DNA of 64,000 nt. It comes from Neptunomonas japonica JAMM 1380. Its GTDB lineage: Bacteria; Pseudomonadota; Gammaproteobacteria; Pseudomonadales; Balneatricaceae. Made by a program: the position numbers and the translations under genes. The notes beneath the pieces are model-generated. The model searched no databases. It was not told the origin of the DNA and saw only the letters and a list, made by a program, of their open reading frames with translations. The number at the start of each line of letters is the position of its first letter. Positions within the stretch are counted from its first letter, which is position 1. Location of the stretch: positions 1,746,501-1,810,500 of the forward strand of contig NZ_AP014546.1 of the NCBI RefSeq assembly GCF_016592555.1. Reading direction: 5' to 3'. Positions 15,408 through 24,267 of this stretch are shown piece after piece.

Positions 15408-18332
15408 ATGACAAGCCAAGCCAATTTGATACCGGTTAATTCCGGTCTTCCAGAATTTGAAAATAGAGATAAGCAGGAAACTAAATACACTACCTGCTAC
15501 ATGTGTGCCTGTCGTTGCGGTATAAAAGTAACGGTAGAAGATAACAAGGTCCGCTTTATACAAGGTAATCCCAACCATCCTGTCAACAAGGGTGTGCTGT
15601 GTGCTAAGGGTAACTCCGGCATTATGAAACAGTACTCACCTGCAAAGCTAAGCTCACCTTTGTTACGTAAGCCTGGTACTGAGCGTGGTGCGGGTGAGTT
15701 TGAAGAGATTTCTTGGGAACAAGCGTTAGATATGCTGGAAAAGCGCTTATCGCACATCCGCGCTACTGACCCTAAAAAGCTGGCATATTTTACAGGTCGT
15801 GACCAAATGCAGGCACTCACAGGTATGTGGGCTAGCCAGTTTGGTACCATCAACTGGGCTGCTCACGGCGGGTTTTGTTCCGTGAATATGGCGGCCGGTG
15901 GTCTCTATACGATGGGGCATGCCTTCTGGGAGTTTGGTGATCCTGACTGGGAAAATACGAAGTATTTCCTTATGTGGGGAGTGGCAGAAGATCACGCATC
16001 TAACCCGATTAAGCTCGGTCTAAAAAGGCTCAAAGAGCGTGGTGCTAAGTTTGTATCGGTAAACCCAGTTCGTACGGGTTACCAAGCCATTGCTGATGAG
16101 TGGGTTGCTATTCGCCCAGGCACTGACGGCATTCTTGCGTTGTCGATGGTTCATGTTCTGCTAAAAAATCAGTTGGTTGATGAAGAGTTTTTGATTCGCT
16201 ATACCAACTCAGCTCAACTGGTAGTTAATACACCGGGACAGAAAGGTGATGGTCTGTTCTACCGTGCCGGTGGTGAGACTCCGCAAGTATGGGATCAGGT
16301 AACAGAAGCTTACGCGGATGCGAACCGCCCTGATGTATCGCCTGCATTATTTGGTGAATACACAGCGCCTGACGGAACACCATTGCGCACAGCAATGAGT
16401 ATCATGTTAGAAAAGTATATGGGTGATGAGTACTCTCCTGAAGTGGCAGCAAAAGAGTGTGGCGTCGCGGCTGAAGATATTGAGCGAATTGCACTTGAGA
16501 TGGCGCATGTTGCTTTCAAAGAGACCATCACGGTTGATGTAGAGTGGACTGACTGGGCTGGGCGTAAGCAAGATAAGTTTATTGGGCGCCCGGTATCGAT
16601 GCATGCGATGCGTGGTATATCTGCTCACTCTAACGGCTTCCAAACATGCCGTGCTATCCATATGTTGCAAGTACTACTGGGAACGATTGACTGTCCGGGT
16701 GGCCATCTGGCTAAACCGCCATTCCCTAAGCATATTCCGCCTGGAATTAAGCCAGCAAAAGAGATGGCGCCCAATACGCCGTTGAAATCACCACCCCTTG
16801 GCTTCCCGACATGCCCAGAAGACTTGGCGATTGATGCTGACGGTAAGCCGTTACGTATCGATAAAGCTTACAGCTGGGATGCGCCTATATCGTGTCATGG
16901 TTTGATGCATATGGTGATTAGTAATGCGGTAAAAGGTGATCCGTACAAAATTGATACCTTGATGTTATTCATGGCCAATATGGCGTGGAACTCCAGCATG
17001 AATACTGAGCAAACTTTGGAAATGTTATGCGCCAAAGAAGATGATGGCGAATATAAGATTCCATTTATTGTTTGCTCAGATGCATTTAACTCTGAAATGG
17101 TGGCGTATTCTGACCTTGTATTGCCAGATACCACCTACTTAGAGCGTTACGACACAATTTCTATGCTCGACCGTCCAATCTCAGAACCACATGCTGCATG
17201 TGACTCTGTTCGTATTCCTGTGATTGAGCCTGATCGTAATGTGGTTTCTTGGCAGGAAGTGATGGTTGAGATGGCCGGACGACTAGGTTTTCCTGCTTTT
17301 ACAACAGGAGAAGGTGAGCGTAAATACGATGATTATAAAGATTTCATCGTTAACTTCGAGAAAGAGCCAGGTATTGGTTTCTTGGCAGGTTACCGTGGTG
17401 AGAATGGTGATAAGTCGCTTCGTGGTGAGCCAAACCCTCGTCAGTGGGAAGCGTATGAAGAAAACGAAGGTTTCTTTGAATTTGAGTTAGGTATGAATCA
17501 GCGTTATATGCGCCATGCTAACCGTGACTATCTTGAGCTAGCAAAAGAAGCAGGCTGGATTGGTAATACTGATCAGATCGTTATTGAGCTTTACTCTGAA
17601 AAACTACAAACGTTCCGTTTAGCAGGGCAGGGCTTATATGACGGTCCAATGCCAACTGAAGCGCACCACAAAGAACGTTTAGTAAAGTATTTTGATCCGC
17701 TTCCTATCTATTACATGCCGTTGGAAGAGCAACGTATTGATCGTGATGAATATCCCTATCATGCAGTGAATCAGCGCCCCATGTTTATGTACCACAGCTG
17801 GGACAGCCAAAATGCTTGGTTGCGCCAAATCATGAACCAGAACTATCTGTACATGAATCGCGTAGCGGCAGAACGTGATGGCATTAAAGATATGTCCTGG
17901 GTATGGGTAGAGTCACACAACGGCAAGATTCGTGCGCAAGTTAAGTTGATGGAAGGTACTAACGAGCAAACGGTGTGGACTTGGAACGCTATCGGTAAGC
18001 GTGGCGGTGCTTGGGGCTTATCGGAAGATGCAAATGAGTCGACGGATGGTTTCTTGATGAACCACCTGATTTCCGAGCTGCTTCCACAAAAAGGCGACGA
18101 AACAGATCGTGTGACTAACTCTGACCCTATTACAGGGCAGGCCGCTTGGTATGATTTGCGAGTGAAAATCACACCCGCCGCGCAAGGCGAGACTGGTAGC
18201 TGGCCGCAGTTTGGGCCGTTGAAACCGCAGCCTAATGCGAAGCCATCTCCGGATATGCTGAGCTATACCAGCCATAAAAATGTCAATATTTTGCGCTCGC
18301 TGTCAGACATTCTGACACGGGGTGAGAAGTAA
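15408..18332 (+). CDS. soeA: Molybdopterin oxidoreductase, probable sulfite dehydrogenase large subunit SoeA
   Basis: A 974-residue molybdopterin (bis-MGD) enzyme of the DMSO reductase superfamily. An N-terminal 4Fe-4S motif is formed by Cys30, Cys33, Cys37 and Cys65. Cys157 in GGFCSVN lies where a molybdenum ligand is expected. No twin-arginine signal is present, so the enzyme stays in the cytoplasm; this fits SoeA and argues against Tat-exported polysulfide, thiosulfate or DMSO reductases. Length, partner subunits (Fe-S SoeB, DmsC-type SoeC) and the neighbouring sulfite-releasing cuyA all support oxidation of sulfite to sulfate. A different cytoplasm-facing substrate cannot be excluded from sequence. 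Confidence 0.78.
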   Translation: MTSQANLIPVNSGLPEFENRDKQETKYTTCYMCACRCGIKVTVEDNKVRFIQGNPNHPVNKGVLCAKGNSGIMKQYSPAKLSSPLLRKPGTERGAGEFEEISWEQALDMLEKRLSHIRATDPKKLAYFTGRDQMQALTGMWASQFGTINWAAHGGFCSVNMAAGGLYTMGHAFWEFGDPDWENTKYFLMWGVAEDHASNPIKLGLKRLKERGAKFVSVNPVRTGYQAIADEWVAIRPGTDGILALSMVHVLLKNQLVDEEFLIRYTNSAQLVVNTPGQKGDGLFYRAGGETPQVWDQVTEAYADANRPDVSPALFGEYTAPDGTPLRTAMSIMLEKYMGDEYSPEVAAKECGVAAEDIERIALEMAHVAFKETITVDVEWTDWAGRKQDKFIGRPVSMHAMRGISAHSNGFQTCRAIHMLQVLLGTIDCPGGHLAKPPFPKHIPPGIKPAKEMAPNTPLKSPPLGFPTCPEDLAIDADGKPLRIDKAYSWDAPISCHGLMHMVISNAVKGDPYKIDTLMLFMANMAWNSSMNTEQTLEMLCAKEDDGEYKIPFIVCSDAFNSEMVAYSDLVLPDTTYLERYDTISMLDRPISEPHAACDSVRIPVIEPDRNVVSWQEVMVEMAGRLGFPAFTTGEGERKYDDYKDFIVNFEKEPGIGFLAGYRGENGDKSLRGEPNPRQWEAYEENEGFFEFELGMNQRYMRHANRDYLELAKEAGWIGNTDQIVIELYSEKLQTFRLAGQGLYDGPMPTEAHHKERLVKYFDPLPIYYMPLEEQRIDRDEYPYHAVNQRPMFMYHSWDSQNAWLRQIMNQNYLYMNRVAAERDGIKDMSWVWVESHNGKIRAQVKLMEGTNEQTVWTWNAIGKRGGAWGLSEDANESTDGFLMNHLISELLPQKGDETDRVTNSDPITGQAAWYDLRVKITPAAQGETGSWPQFGPLKPQPNAKPSPDMLSYTSHKNVNILRSLSDILTRGEK

Positions 18333-18353
18333 CTGCAGACGGAGAATAATAAG

Positions 18354-19043
18354 ATGAAATTAGGTCTGGTAGTTGATCTGGATTCCTGTGTTGGTTGTCA
18401 TGGCTGTGCAACAGCCTGTAAGCAATGGAATACGTCGGGCACCATTGGTCCTTTGTCGGATAAAGACCCTTATGGTCGTAATCCTAATGGGGCTTGGTTA
18501 AACCGTATCCGTACTTATGAGGTGGATGATTCTCCGAACAGTAAAACGGTGCATATGCCGATGTCATGTATGCATTGTGACGACGCTGCCTGTGTCACTG
18601 TGTGCCCAACGGGTGCTTCGTATAAGCGCTCTGAAGATGGCATTGTGTTGGTCGATCAAGATAAATGCATGGGTTGTAACTTGTGCTCATGGGCTTGCCC
18701 ATATGGTGCGCGTGAATTGGATCCGCAAGAAGGAACAATGAAAAAATGTACCTTGTGTGTGGATCGTATTTACGATGAAAAATTGCCGGAAGACGAGCGT
18801 AAACCTGCGTGCGTGATGACCTGTCCAACTAAGTCGCGAGTGTTTGGTGACTTCGATGACCCTAATTCAGAAGTCAGCAAATTGGTGCGTGATCGTGCCG
18901 GCAAACAGCTGCTGCCTGAGTTGGGTTATAACCCTGTAAATACTTACTTACCACCGCGTAACAAACCGGTTGTAGAGCAGTATCAGCCAGCATCGTTGAA
19001 AAATACGGTTAAAGGTTGGGTTAATAAGGTTATTTCCCGCTAA
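18354..19043 (+). CDS. soeB: 4Fe-4S ferredoxin-type electron-transfer subunit, probable SoeB
   Basis: A 229-residue iron-sulfur protein with four cysteine clusters: CVGCHGCATACKQW near residue 12, CMHCDDAACVTVCP near 66, CMGCNLCSWACPYGA near 103, and CTLC...CVMTCP near 130-155. This is the DmsB/NrfC/PhsB-type four-cluster relay passing electrons between the molybdenum subunit and the membrane anchor. It lies 21 bases after soeA, with GGAG about 9 nt before the ATG. Two hairpins follow before soeC. Confidence 0.85.
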   Translation: MKLGLVVDLDSCVGCHGCATACKQWNTSGTIGPLSDKDPYGRNPNGAWLNRIRTYEVDDSPNSKTVHMPMSCMHCDDAACVTVCPTGASYKRSEDGIVLVDQDKCMGCNLCSWACPYGARELDPQEGTMKKCTLCVDRIYDEKLPEDERKPACVMTCPTKSRVFGDFDDPNSEVSKLVRDRAGKQLLPELGYNPVNTYLPPRNKPVVEQYQPASLKNTVKGWVNKVISR

Positions 19044-19063
19044 TTTTTCAAGCGGCTGCGTTT

Positions 19064-19096
19064 GGAAATATGACAGTAGTTAGTTGTCATGTTTCC
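19064..19096 (+). promoter_or_regulatory. Hairpin 1 in the soeB-soeC gap
   Basis: GGAAATATGACA (19064-19075) pairs with TGTCATGTTTCC (19085-19096), a 12-bp stem with one G-T pair and a 9-base loop. No T-run follows, so it is not an obvious terminator. It may protect the upstream soeAB message end or act as a processing site. Confidence 0.55.
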
Positions 19097-19133
19097 TAAA
19101 GTCGTGGTGCTTGAAAGTAGTGAAATAGATAGA

Positions 19134-19160
19134 GCCTGCTCCCTAGTTCAGGGAGCAGGC
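19134..19160 (+). promoter_or_regulatory. Hairpin 2 in the soeB-soeC gap
   Basis: GCCTGCTCCCT (19134-19144) and AGGGAGCAGGC (19150-19160) form an 11-bp perfect GC-rich stem around a 5-base loop (AGTTC). It is followed by AT-rich sequence but not by a run of T. It lies 40 bases before the soeC ribosome site. Likely roles are mRNA stabilisation or tuning of soeC relative to soeAB. Confidence 0.6.
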
Positions 19161-19212
19161 GCATAATAATAAAACGGCCAGCGTATTGGTCGAGAAAAAC
19201 GGAGATTGTAAT

Positions 19213-20139
19213 ATGCATCCGGCTTTTTCAGTTCTAGTATTTACCGTGATGTCAGGTGCCGGTTATGGTCTGATCACATTAATGGTGCTGGGTCACATGA
19301 GTGGTTTTGCGCCTCAAGAAGATAGCGTACTGATCGGCGGCGGTGTGTTAGCGCTAGTGATGATTACCGTGGGTCTTCTTTCATCTACATTACATTTGGC
19401 AAACCCGAAAAACGCATGGCGCTCGTTCAGTCGTTTTAAAACATCGTGGTTGTCACGTGAGGCCGTGTTTGCGGTATTGTTTTACCCGTTCACCTTGATT
19501 TACCTAGCTGGTGTTTGGTTTCAAGGTGCAGAAGTAGGCACTTTTGTAGCGCTGTGCGGATTGGTGTCAGCAGTGCTTGCGATGGTGACATTGTTCTGTA
19601 CGAGCATGATCTACGCTAGCTTGAAAACTATTCGTCAGTGGAACTCATCACTAACACCCGTTAACTATATAGCTTTAGGTTTGATGTCCGGGTCGTTATT
19701 GCTGGCGGCTGTTCAAGCGCTCTTTGCTGGTGAACTAGCGGCTATTCAATTGCAAATGGCAATGGGCTTGTTGGTGTTGGGAGCAGTGGTAAAAGTGGTT
19801 TACCTCTTTTGGATTGGCAAGCCCGCTGGTAGCACGATTAATACGGCAACTGGTTTTACACAGGCAAGCGTTCGTTTGCTGGACCAGGGGCATACATCAA
19901 ACGGTTTTTTGAATAATGAGTTTGGTTACACGGTTGAAGCTAACAAATTAGTGCGCTTACGTCTGTTGATGCTGGCACTCGCTTTTGTCATGCCGTTTCT
20001 ATTACTGCTGGCAGCGAGCAGTGCGTTAACCGTTATTGCGGCTTTGTTAGTTATCGCAGGTTTGTTGGTTGAGCGTTGGTTGTTCTTCGCTGAAGCGCGT
20101 CATGTTGTTCGCCTATTTCATGGTGATCAGCGTACGTAA
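19213..20139 (+). CDS. soeC: DmsC-family membrane anchor subunit, probable SoeC
   Basis: A 308-residue integral membrane protein with about eight hydrophobic segments. It begins MHPAFSVLVFTVMSGAGYGL, the typical opening of DmsC/SoeC anchors, and contains STLHLANPKNAWRSFSRFKTSWLSREA near residue 65, a conserved loop of the family. It would hold SoeAB at the inner face of the membrane and pass electrons to the quinone pool. The ATG at 19213, 8 nt after GGAG, is preferred over the upstream in-frame start at 19186. The gap to soeB (169 bases) is unusual for subunits of one complex. Confidence 0.82.
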   Translation: MHPAFSVLVFTVMSGAGYGLITLMVLGHMSGFAPQEDSVLIGGGVLALVMITVGLLSSTLHLANPKNAWRSFSRFKTSWLSREAVFAVLFYPFTLIYLAGVWFQGAEVGTFVALCGLVSAVLAMVTLFCTSMIYASLKTIRQWNSSLTPVNYIALGLMSGSLLLAAVQALFAGELAAIQLQMAMGLLVLGAVVKVVYLFWIGKPAGSTINTATGFTQASVRLLDQGHTSNGFLNNEFGYTVEANKLVRLRLLMLALAFVMPFLLLLAASSALTVIAALLVIAGLLVERWLFFAEARHVVRLFHGDQRT

Positions 20140-20196
20140 GCTGAAGTGTTCCGCTAAATAAATGCGTAATGAGACAACGAAGTAGAGAGAACTGTC

Positions 20197-21561
20197 ATGA
20201 ATTTTGAAACGCGTAATCCGGCAAATGGTGAGTTGTTAGAAGCATTTGATATGCTGACTAATGAGCAGTTAGAGCAAAAGCTTAGCGTTGCAGAGCAAGC
20301 AGCAGATGCTTGGAGTTGTTCGGTTTATACTGATCGTTCAGCGTTGTTGCATGCTATTGCTCAGCAACTAACCAATAACCGCCAAACGTTAGCTGAAACC
20401 ATTTCTCTTGAGATGGGTAAGTTGTTGCCGGAAGCGTTAGGAGAAGTTGATAAGTGTGCGGGAGCGTGTAGTTTTTACGCTGATAATGCCGAGCAGATGT
20501 TGCAAGATGATCTGATCGAAACACCGGCGCGTAGAAGTCTGGTGACTTATCAGCCGCTTGGCATTATCTTTGCCATTATGCCGTGGAACTTCCCTTTGTG
20601 GCAGGTCTTTCGTTGTCTTGTACCTGCGTTAATGGCGGGTAATGGTTTGTTGCTAAAGCACGCACCTAATGTGCCGCGCTGCGCAAAAGCAATTGAAAAA
20701 CTGATACGCGATGCAGGTGCACCTGAAGGTCTTGTAACTGACTTAACTATCTCTGTTGAGCAGGCGGGGTTAGTCATTGCTGATCATCGTGTGCATGGCG
20801 TTGCCTTTACCGGTAGCGAAATGGCAGGGCGACAAATTGCAGCGTTAGCTGGCCAAAACCTTAAGAAAGTTGTTTTAGAGTTAGGCGGATCAGACTCGTT
20901 TATCGTGTTAGATGATGCCGATCTTAATAAAGCGATGGATGTGGCAATGCGCGCTAGGTTCGGTAATGCAGGGCAGATTTGCATCGCTTCTAAGCGTTTT
21001 CTTGTTGTGCCTAGCCGTATACAAGAGTTTACCGAGCTTATGGTGTCGCGAGTTAATGATCTGAAACATGGTGATCCATTCAGCGCTGATACGACACTGG
21101 CTCCCATGTCGCGATTAGATATACGGGACAAGGTTCATCAGCAGGTAATGGCGTCTATTTCTGAAGGTGCACGAGCATTGACGGGTTGTAAGCCCATTGA
21201 CGGTGCTGGTTACTTTTATGAGCCGTCCGTCCTGGATAATGTGAAGTTAGGCATGACTGCTTTTAATGAAGAGATCTTTGGCCCCGTTGCGGCCATTGTT
21301 GCTGTTCGTGATGAAGCAGATGCAATTGCGCAGGCAAATGCTACTCGCTTTGGTTTGGGTGCAAGCATTTGGACAGAAGACCTTGAGAAAGGCGAGGCCA
21401 TTCTGCGTCAGATCGATGTGGGTTGTGGTTTTGTTAATGCTCAAGTTGCCAGCGATGTTCGTATGCCATTTGGTGGCGTTAAAGCTTCAGGTATTGGTCG
21501 TGAGCTAGGGATCAGCGGTATTCGAGAGTTCTGCAACGCTAAGTCTTTGTGGGTTGCTTAG
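20197..21561 (+). CDS. NAD(P)-dependent aldehyde dehydrogenase (succinate-semialdehyde dehydrogenase-like)
   Basis: A 454-residue aldehyde dehydrogenase. The general base lies in LELGGSDSFIVLDDAD near residue 228 and the catalytic cysteine in GNAGQICIASKR near residue 262. MPWNFPLWQVFRCLVPALMAGNGLLLKHAPNV and LELGGSD resemble the Sad (YneI) type of succinate-semialdehyde dehydrogenase. It lies 57 bases after soeC and ends in a strong terminator, so it is the last gene of the operon. In this setting a sulfonated aldehyde such as sulfoacetaldehyde is possible, but nothing in the sequence decides between these substrates. Confidence 0.85.
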   Translation: MNFETRNPANGELLEAFDMLTNEQLEQKLSVAEQAADAWSCSVYTDRSALLHAIAQQLTNNRQTLAETISLEMGKLLPEALGEVDKCAGACSFYADNAEQMLQDDLIETPARRSLVTYQPLGIIFAIMPWNFPLWQVFRCLVPALMAGNGLLLKHAPNVPRCAKAIEKLIRDAGAPEGLVTDLTISVEQAGLVIADHRVHGVAFTGSEMAGRQIAALAGQNLKKVVLELGGSDSFIVLDDADLNKAMDVAMRARFGNAGQICIASKRFLVVPSRIQEFTELMVSRVNDLKHGDPFSADTTLAPMSRLDIRDKVHQQVMASISEGARALTGCKPIDGAGYFYEPSVLDNVKLGMTAFNEEIFGPVAAIVAVRDEADAIAQANATRFGLGASIWTEDLEKGEAILRQIDVGCGFVNAQVASDVRMPFGGVKASGIGRELGISGIREFCNAKSLWVA

Positions 21562-21593
21562 GCTATAAGCTTGCTTAGGTATTGGGCAGATAT

Positions 21594-21627
21594 AAAAAAA
21601 ACGGATGACTTGTTCATCCGTTTTTTT
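21594..21627. terminator. Bidirectional rho-independent terminator
   Basis: CGGATGA (21602-21608) pairs with TCATCCG (21614-21620) around CTTGT, flanked by an A-run on the left and a T-run on the right. It can stop transcription of the aldehyde dehydrogenase from the left and of the DUF3461 gene from the right. Confidence 0.9.
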
Positions 21628-21662
21628 ATGCAGGTAAAACGGCTAGCTTTCTATCCAAACGG

Positions 21663-22046
21663 TTAAGCCATTCTGCTTAGATCGTTGCGTAGCTCTTGGA
21701 TTTTAGCAGCCATTACTTGTTCCATTTTATCCAGCTCTTCCATTAATACTGCGCGGCGGTCGCTGTTACTGTGCTTTTTTGAAAGCGTATTCAATTCTGT
21801 GATGGCGGCCATCAGAACAGGGTCGCTTCCCCCATTATCTTTACTTTTTTCTTGTGCTTGTGCGTCGGCGGCAACCACTTTATTGCATTCAAAATAGAAA
21901 GAACTACTTTCAGGCAGAGCTGAAGTCTCAGAGTTTTTAAAGTAGATTTTCAGCACTTCCTGATCATCTTTTTGGCTGAGTTTGTAGTGGCTGATAGCGT
22001 GAGGGTCAATCAATCCCATTGTTTTAAGTGTGCTGTATTCAGACAT
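21663..22046 (-). CDS. DUF3461 family protein
   Basis: A 127-residue protein starting MSEYSTLKTMGLIDPHAISHY with LKIYFKN near residue 33, which matches the DUF3461 family as I remember it. The C-terminal third (from ~residue 75) is a predicted helical, charged stretch that could form a short coiled coil. Function is unknown. It is a single gene facing the terminator shared with the aldehyde dehydrogenase. Confidence 0.75.
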   Translation of the reverse strand: MSEYSTLKTMGLIDPHAISHYKLSQKDDQEVLKIYFKNSETSALPESSSFYFECNKVVAADAQAQEKSKDNGGSDPVLMAAITELNTLSKKHSNSDRRAVLMEELDKMEQVMAAKIQELRNDLSRMA

Positions 22047-22283
22047 AGCTTTACCTGTTTATTCTTATATAAGTTCTTATCATTCGTAAGCGCCTGTAGG
22101 CTATCTTCAAGCATAAAGAACATGCAAGGAAGCAGTAGGGCCAGTTTGTGAGGTCTGATATGTCCAGATATGTTTGCTATAAATACTCTGGTCCTAAAAA
22201 ACAAAAAATTCTGGCACTAATTAAGCACGTTACAGGCATCTATAGTTAAAGCATAATGATAAAAATCGAGCAGGAGATACGCA

Positions 22284-22559
22284 ATGGCGACTAAAACTCA
22301 GGTACAGATTGAACTACAACCAGAAACACTTGATCTGTTTGATCGTTATCACAAATATACTGGCACTTCGCCTGAGTTTTATATTACTGAGCTTGTTGAA
22401 AAAACTTTACCTACTGTAAAAGCCATGGTTGATGCAATGGATGAAGCAAGCGAAAACCCCGATGCCGGCATCGATGTAATGGAGCTGTTTGCACGTAACA
22501 TGGCATCTGCTGCTCTAGAGCAGAAAAATGCCGCTAAAGATGCTCCTCTTACTGTTTAG
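22284..22559 (+). CDS. Hypothetical protein, possible ribbon-helix-helix fold, 91 aa
   Basis: A 91-residue protein, MATKTQVQIELQPETLDLF..., preceded by AGGAG about 8 nt upstream. The opening strand TQVQIEL followed by a helix, a TGTSPEFYI turn and a second helix has the shape of an RHH DNA-binding protein, but the basic residues usually on the strand are missing. The C-terminal half is acidic and helical. I do not recognise a named family. Monocistronic. Confidence 0.6.
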   Translation: MATKTQVQIELQPETLDLFDRYHKYTGTSPEFYITELVEKTLPTVKAMVDAMDEASENPDAGIDVMELFARNMASAALEQKNAAKDAPLTV

Positions 22560-22736
22560 TGGAGTTCGCTTTTACGATTTTGGTTTTATCCCTATAAAGC
22601 GCGTCAGCTTGTTAAAGTAGGCGCGTTATATATTCCATTTTTGTTGCTATTTTCATTACAGCAACAACCAACTGTTTTATATCTTCTATACCTTTGCTAT
22701 TACTATGAACCCTCGATGAGTAGTTAAAGGGATTTT

Positions 22737-23672
22737 ATGTCTTACCCAATTGATAAAAAGCTGGTGATCGCCGTATCATCTAGTGCTTTATTTGATCTTC
22801 GTGAATCGAATTCAATTTTTGAAGAGTATGGACCTAAATCTTATAAGCAGTTTCAGGAAGATAATCTTGATAAACCTTTAGGCAAGGGCGTCGTCTTTCC
22901 TTTTATCAAGCGTTTCTTAAATATTAACAGCCGCTTTTCCGAACAAAAACCTGTTGAGGTTATCTTACTTTCGCGCAACTCAGCAGCAACGGGTAAACGT
23001 GTTTTTCGCTCGATACAGGCGTATGGGCTAGATATTACGCGTGCTGCGTTTGTTGAAGGGAAGTCTCCTTTTGAGTATGTGCCGGCCTTTAATGCATCGC
23101 TGTTTCTTTCTGCTAATGAGAACGATGTACATAATGCTATTGGTGCCGGCTTTCCAGCAGGCGTGGTAATGCCGGGCAAGTCTGTAAATGATGAAGGTAG
23201 TGAGGAGCTGAGAATTGCCTTCGATTTTGATGGTGTTATCGCTGATGATGAGGCTGAAGCTATTTTTAAGGAAGGCGGCCTTTCAGTTTTTCAGGCTTAT
23301 GAAGTGATGAACTCTCATATCCCTCATAATCCGGGGTTATTGGCGGATTTGTTTAAAAAGCTCTCCTTTCTACAGCAATTAGAGGATGAGGAGATAGAGA
23401 AAAACCGCCATTACAAACGCGTAATAAGAACGGCTATTGTCACGGCTCGTAATGCACCATCGCATGAGCGTGTTATAACAACGCTTGAGTCTTGGGGGGT
23501 AAGTGCAAACGAGACTTTTTTCCTTGGAGGTATGTCGAAAGATCGAATTTTGTCGTGTTTTAAGCCACACATGTTTTTTGATGATCAGCGTACTCACCTT
23601 GATTCAAGTGCAGGAAATATCCCTATGGTACATATTCCGTTTGGGGTCGCGAACACACAAGCGCTAGAGTGA
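22737..23672 (+). CDS. 5'-nucleotidase (cytosolic NT5C1-like family)
   Basis: A 311-residue protein of the 5'-nucleotidase family that includes eukaryotic cytosolic 5'-nucleotidase I (PF06189). The haloacid-dehalogenase-type signature FDFDGVIADDEAE is near residue 160, with a later MFFDDQRTH acidic motif near residue 278 and IVTARNAPSHERVI between them. It would dephosphorylate nucleoside monophosphates in the cytoplasm. It stands alone, starting at ATG 22737. Confidence 0.82.
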   Translation: MSYPIDKKLVIAVSSSALFDLRESNSIFEEYGPKSYKQFQEDNLDKPLGKGVVFPFIKRFLNINSRFSEQKPVEVILLSRNSAATGKRVFRSIQAYGLDITRAAFVEGKSPFEYVPAFNASLFLSANENDVHNAIGAGFPAGVVMPGKSVNDEGSEELRIAFDFDGVIADDEAEAIFKEGGLSVFQAYEVMNSHIPHNPGLLADLFKKLSFLQQLEDEEIEKNRHYKRVIRTAIVTARNAPSHERVITTLESWGVSANETFFLGGMSKDRILSCFKPHMFFDDQRTHLDSSAGNIPMVHIPFGVANTQALE

Positions 23673-23905
23673 CTGCTAGCTAATATAATTTAACCAGTCG
23701 CATTTCATCGTGTGAAAATGTTGGCTCTCATTTCTTCCTGTGGCGAAAACTCATGTGAGTACGTAAATACTAATGGCTTTGTAAAACCTGCTATAAAAAT
23801 TTCTTATGTCCCTAACTAATGACATGTAATGGAAAAGAGAATGCCCTGCAGGTTATTATTAGTTTCCCTTTAGATCATGGCTAATTCAAAAGGAAATTGT
23901 CATTC

Positions 23906-24160
23906 ATGTCTAAAATTGAGTTCTCGAGTTCGCAAAAAAATGTGATTGTTCAAAAGATCCAGCGTTACTTTCAAGAAGAGCTGGATCAAGAACTGGGCCA
24001 GTTTGATGCTGAATTTTTAATGGATTTCTTTTCCAAAGAGGTGGGCGCGTATTATTACAACCAAGGACTACATGACGCACAAGCAATGATTGAAAAGCAA
24101 CTTGAAAGCATAGCTGATGCTATCTATGAAATTGAAAAGCCAGTTGTATTTACTCGCTAA
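23906..24160 (+). CDS. DUF2164 family protein
   Basis: An 84-residue protein with the DUF2164 pattern: an amphipathic N-terminal helix (SSSQKNVIVQKIQRYFQEELDQE), then LGQFDAEFLMDFFSKEVGAYYYNQGL. I place the start at the ATG at 23906, since the upstream in-frame TTG at 23897 is too close to the AAGGA site. The family's function is unknown; the composition suggests a small helical cytoplasmic protein. Confidence 0.75.
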   Translation: MSKIEFSSSQKNVIVQKIQRYFQEELDQELGQFDAEFLMDFFSKEVGAYYYNQGLHDAQAMIEKQLESIADAIYEIEKPVVFTR

Positions 24161-24267
24161 CCGTATTTGTAAAACCATTTGATAACTAATTGATTTATAA
24201 TATCTGCCGTTGATAGTGTCGATCGTTGTTTTCTGTTCCAGAATGTTTATTTAATTGGTTGTTTTAA

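Noticed and set aside
15408..20139. Polysulfide/thiosulfate or DMSO reductase
   Set aside because: The large subunit has no twin-arginine signal and the neighbours release sulfite, so a cytoplasmic sulfite dehydrogenase fits better.
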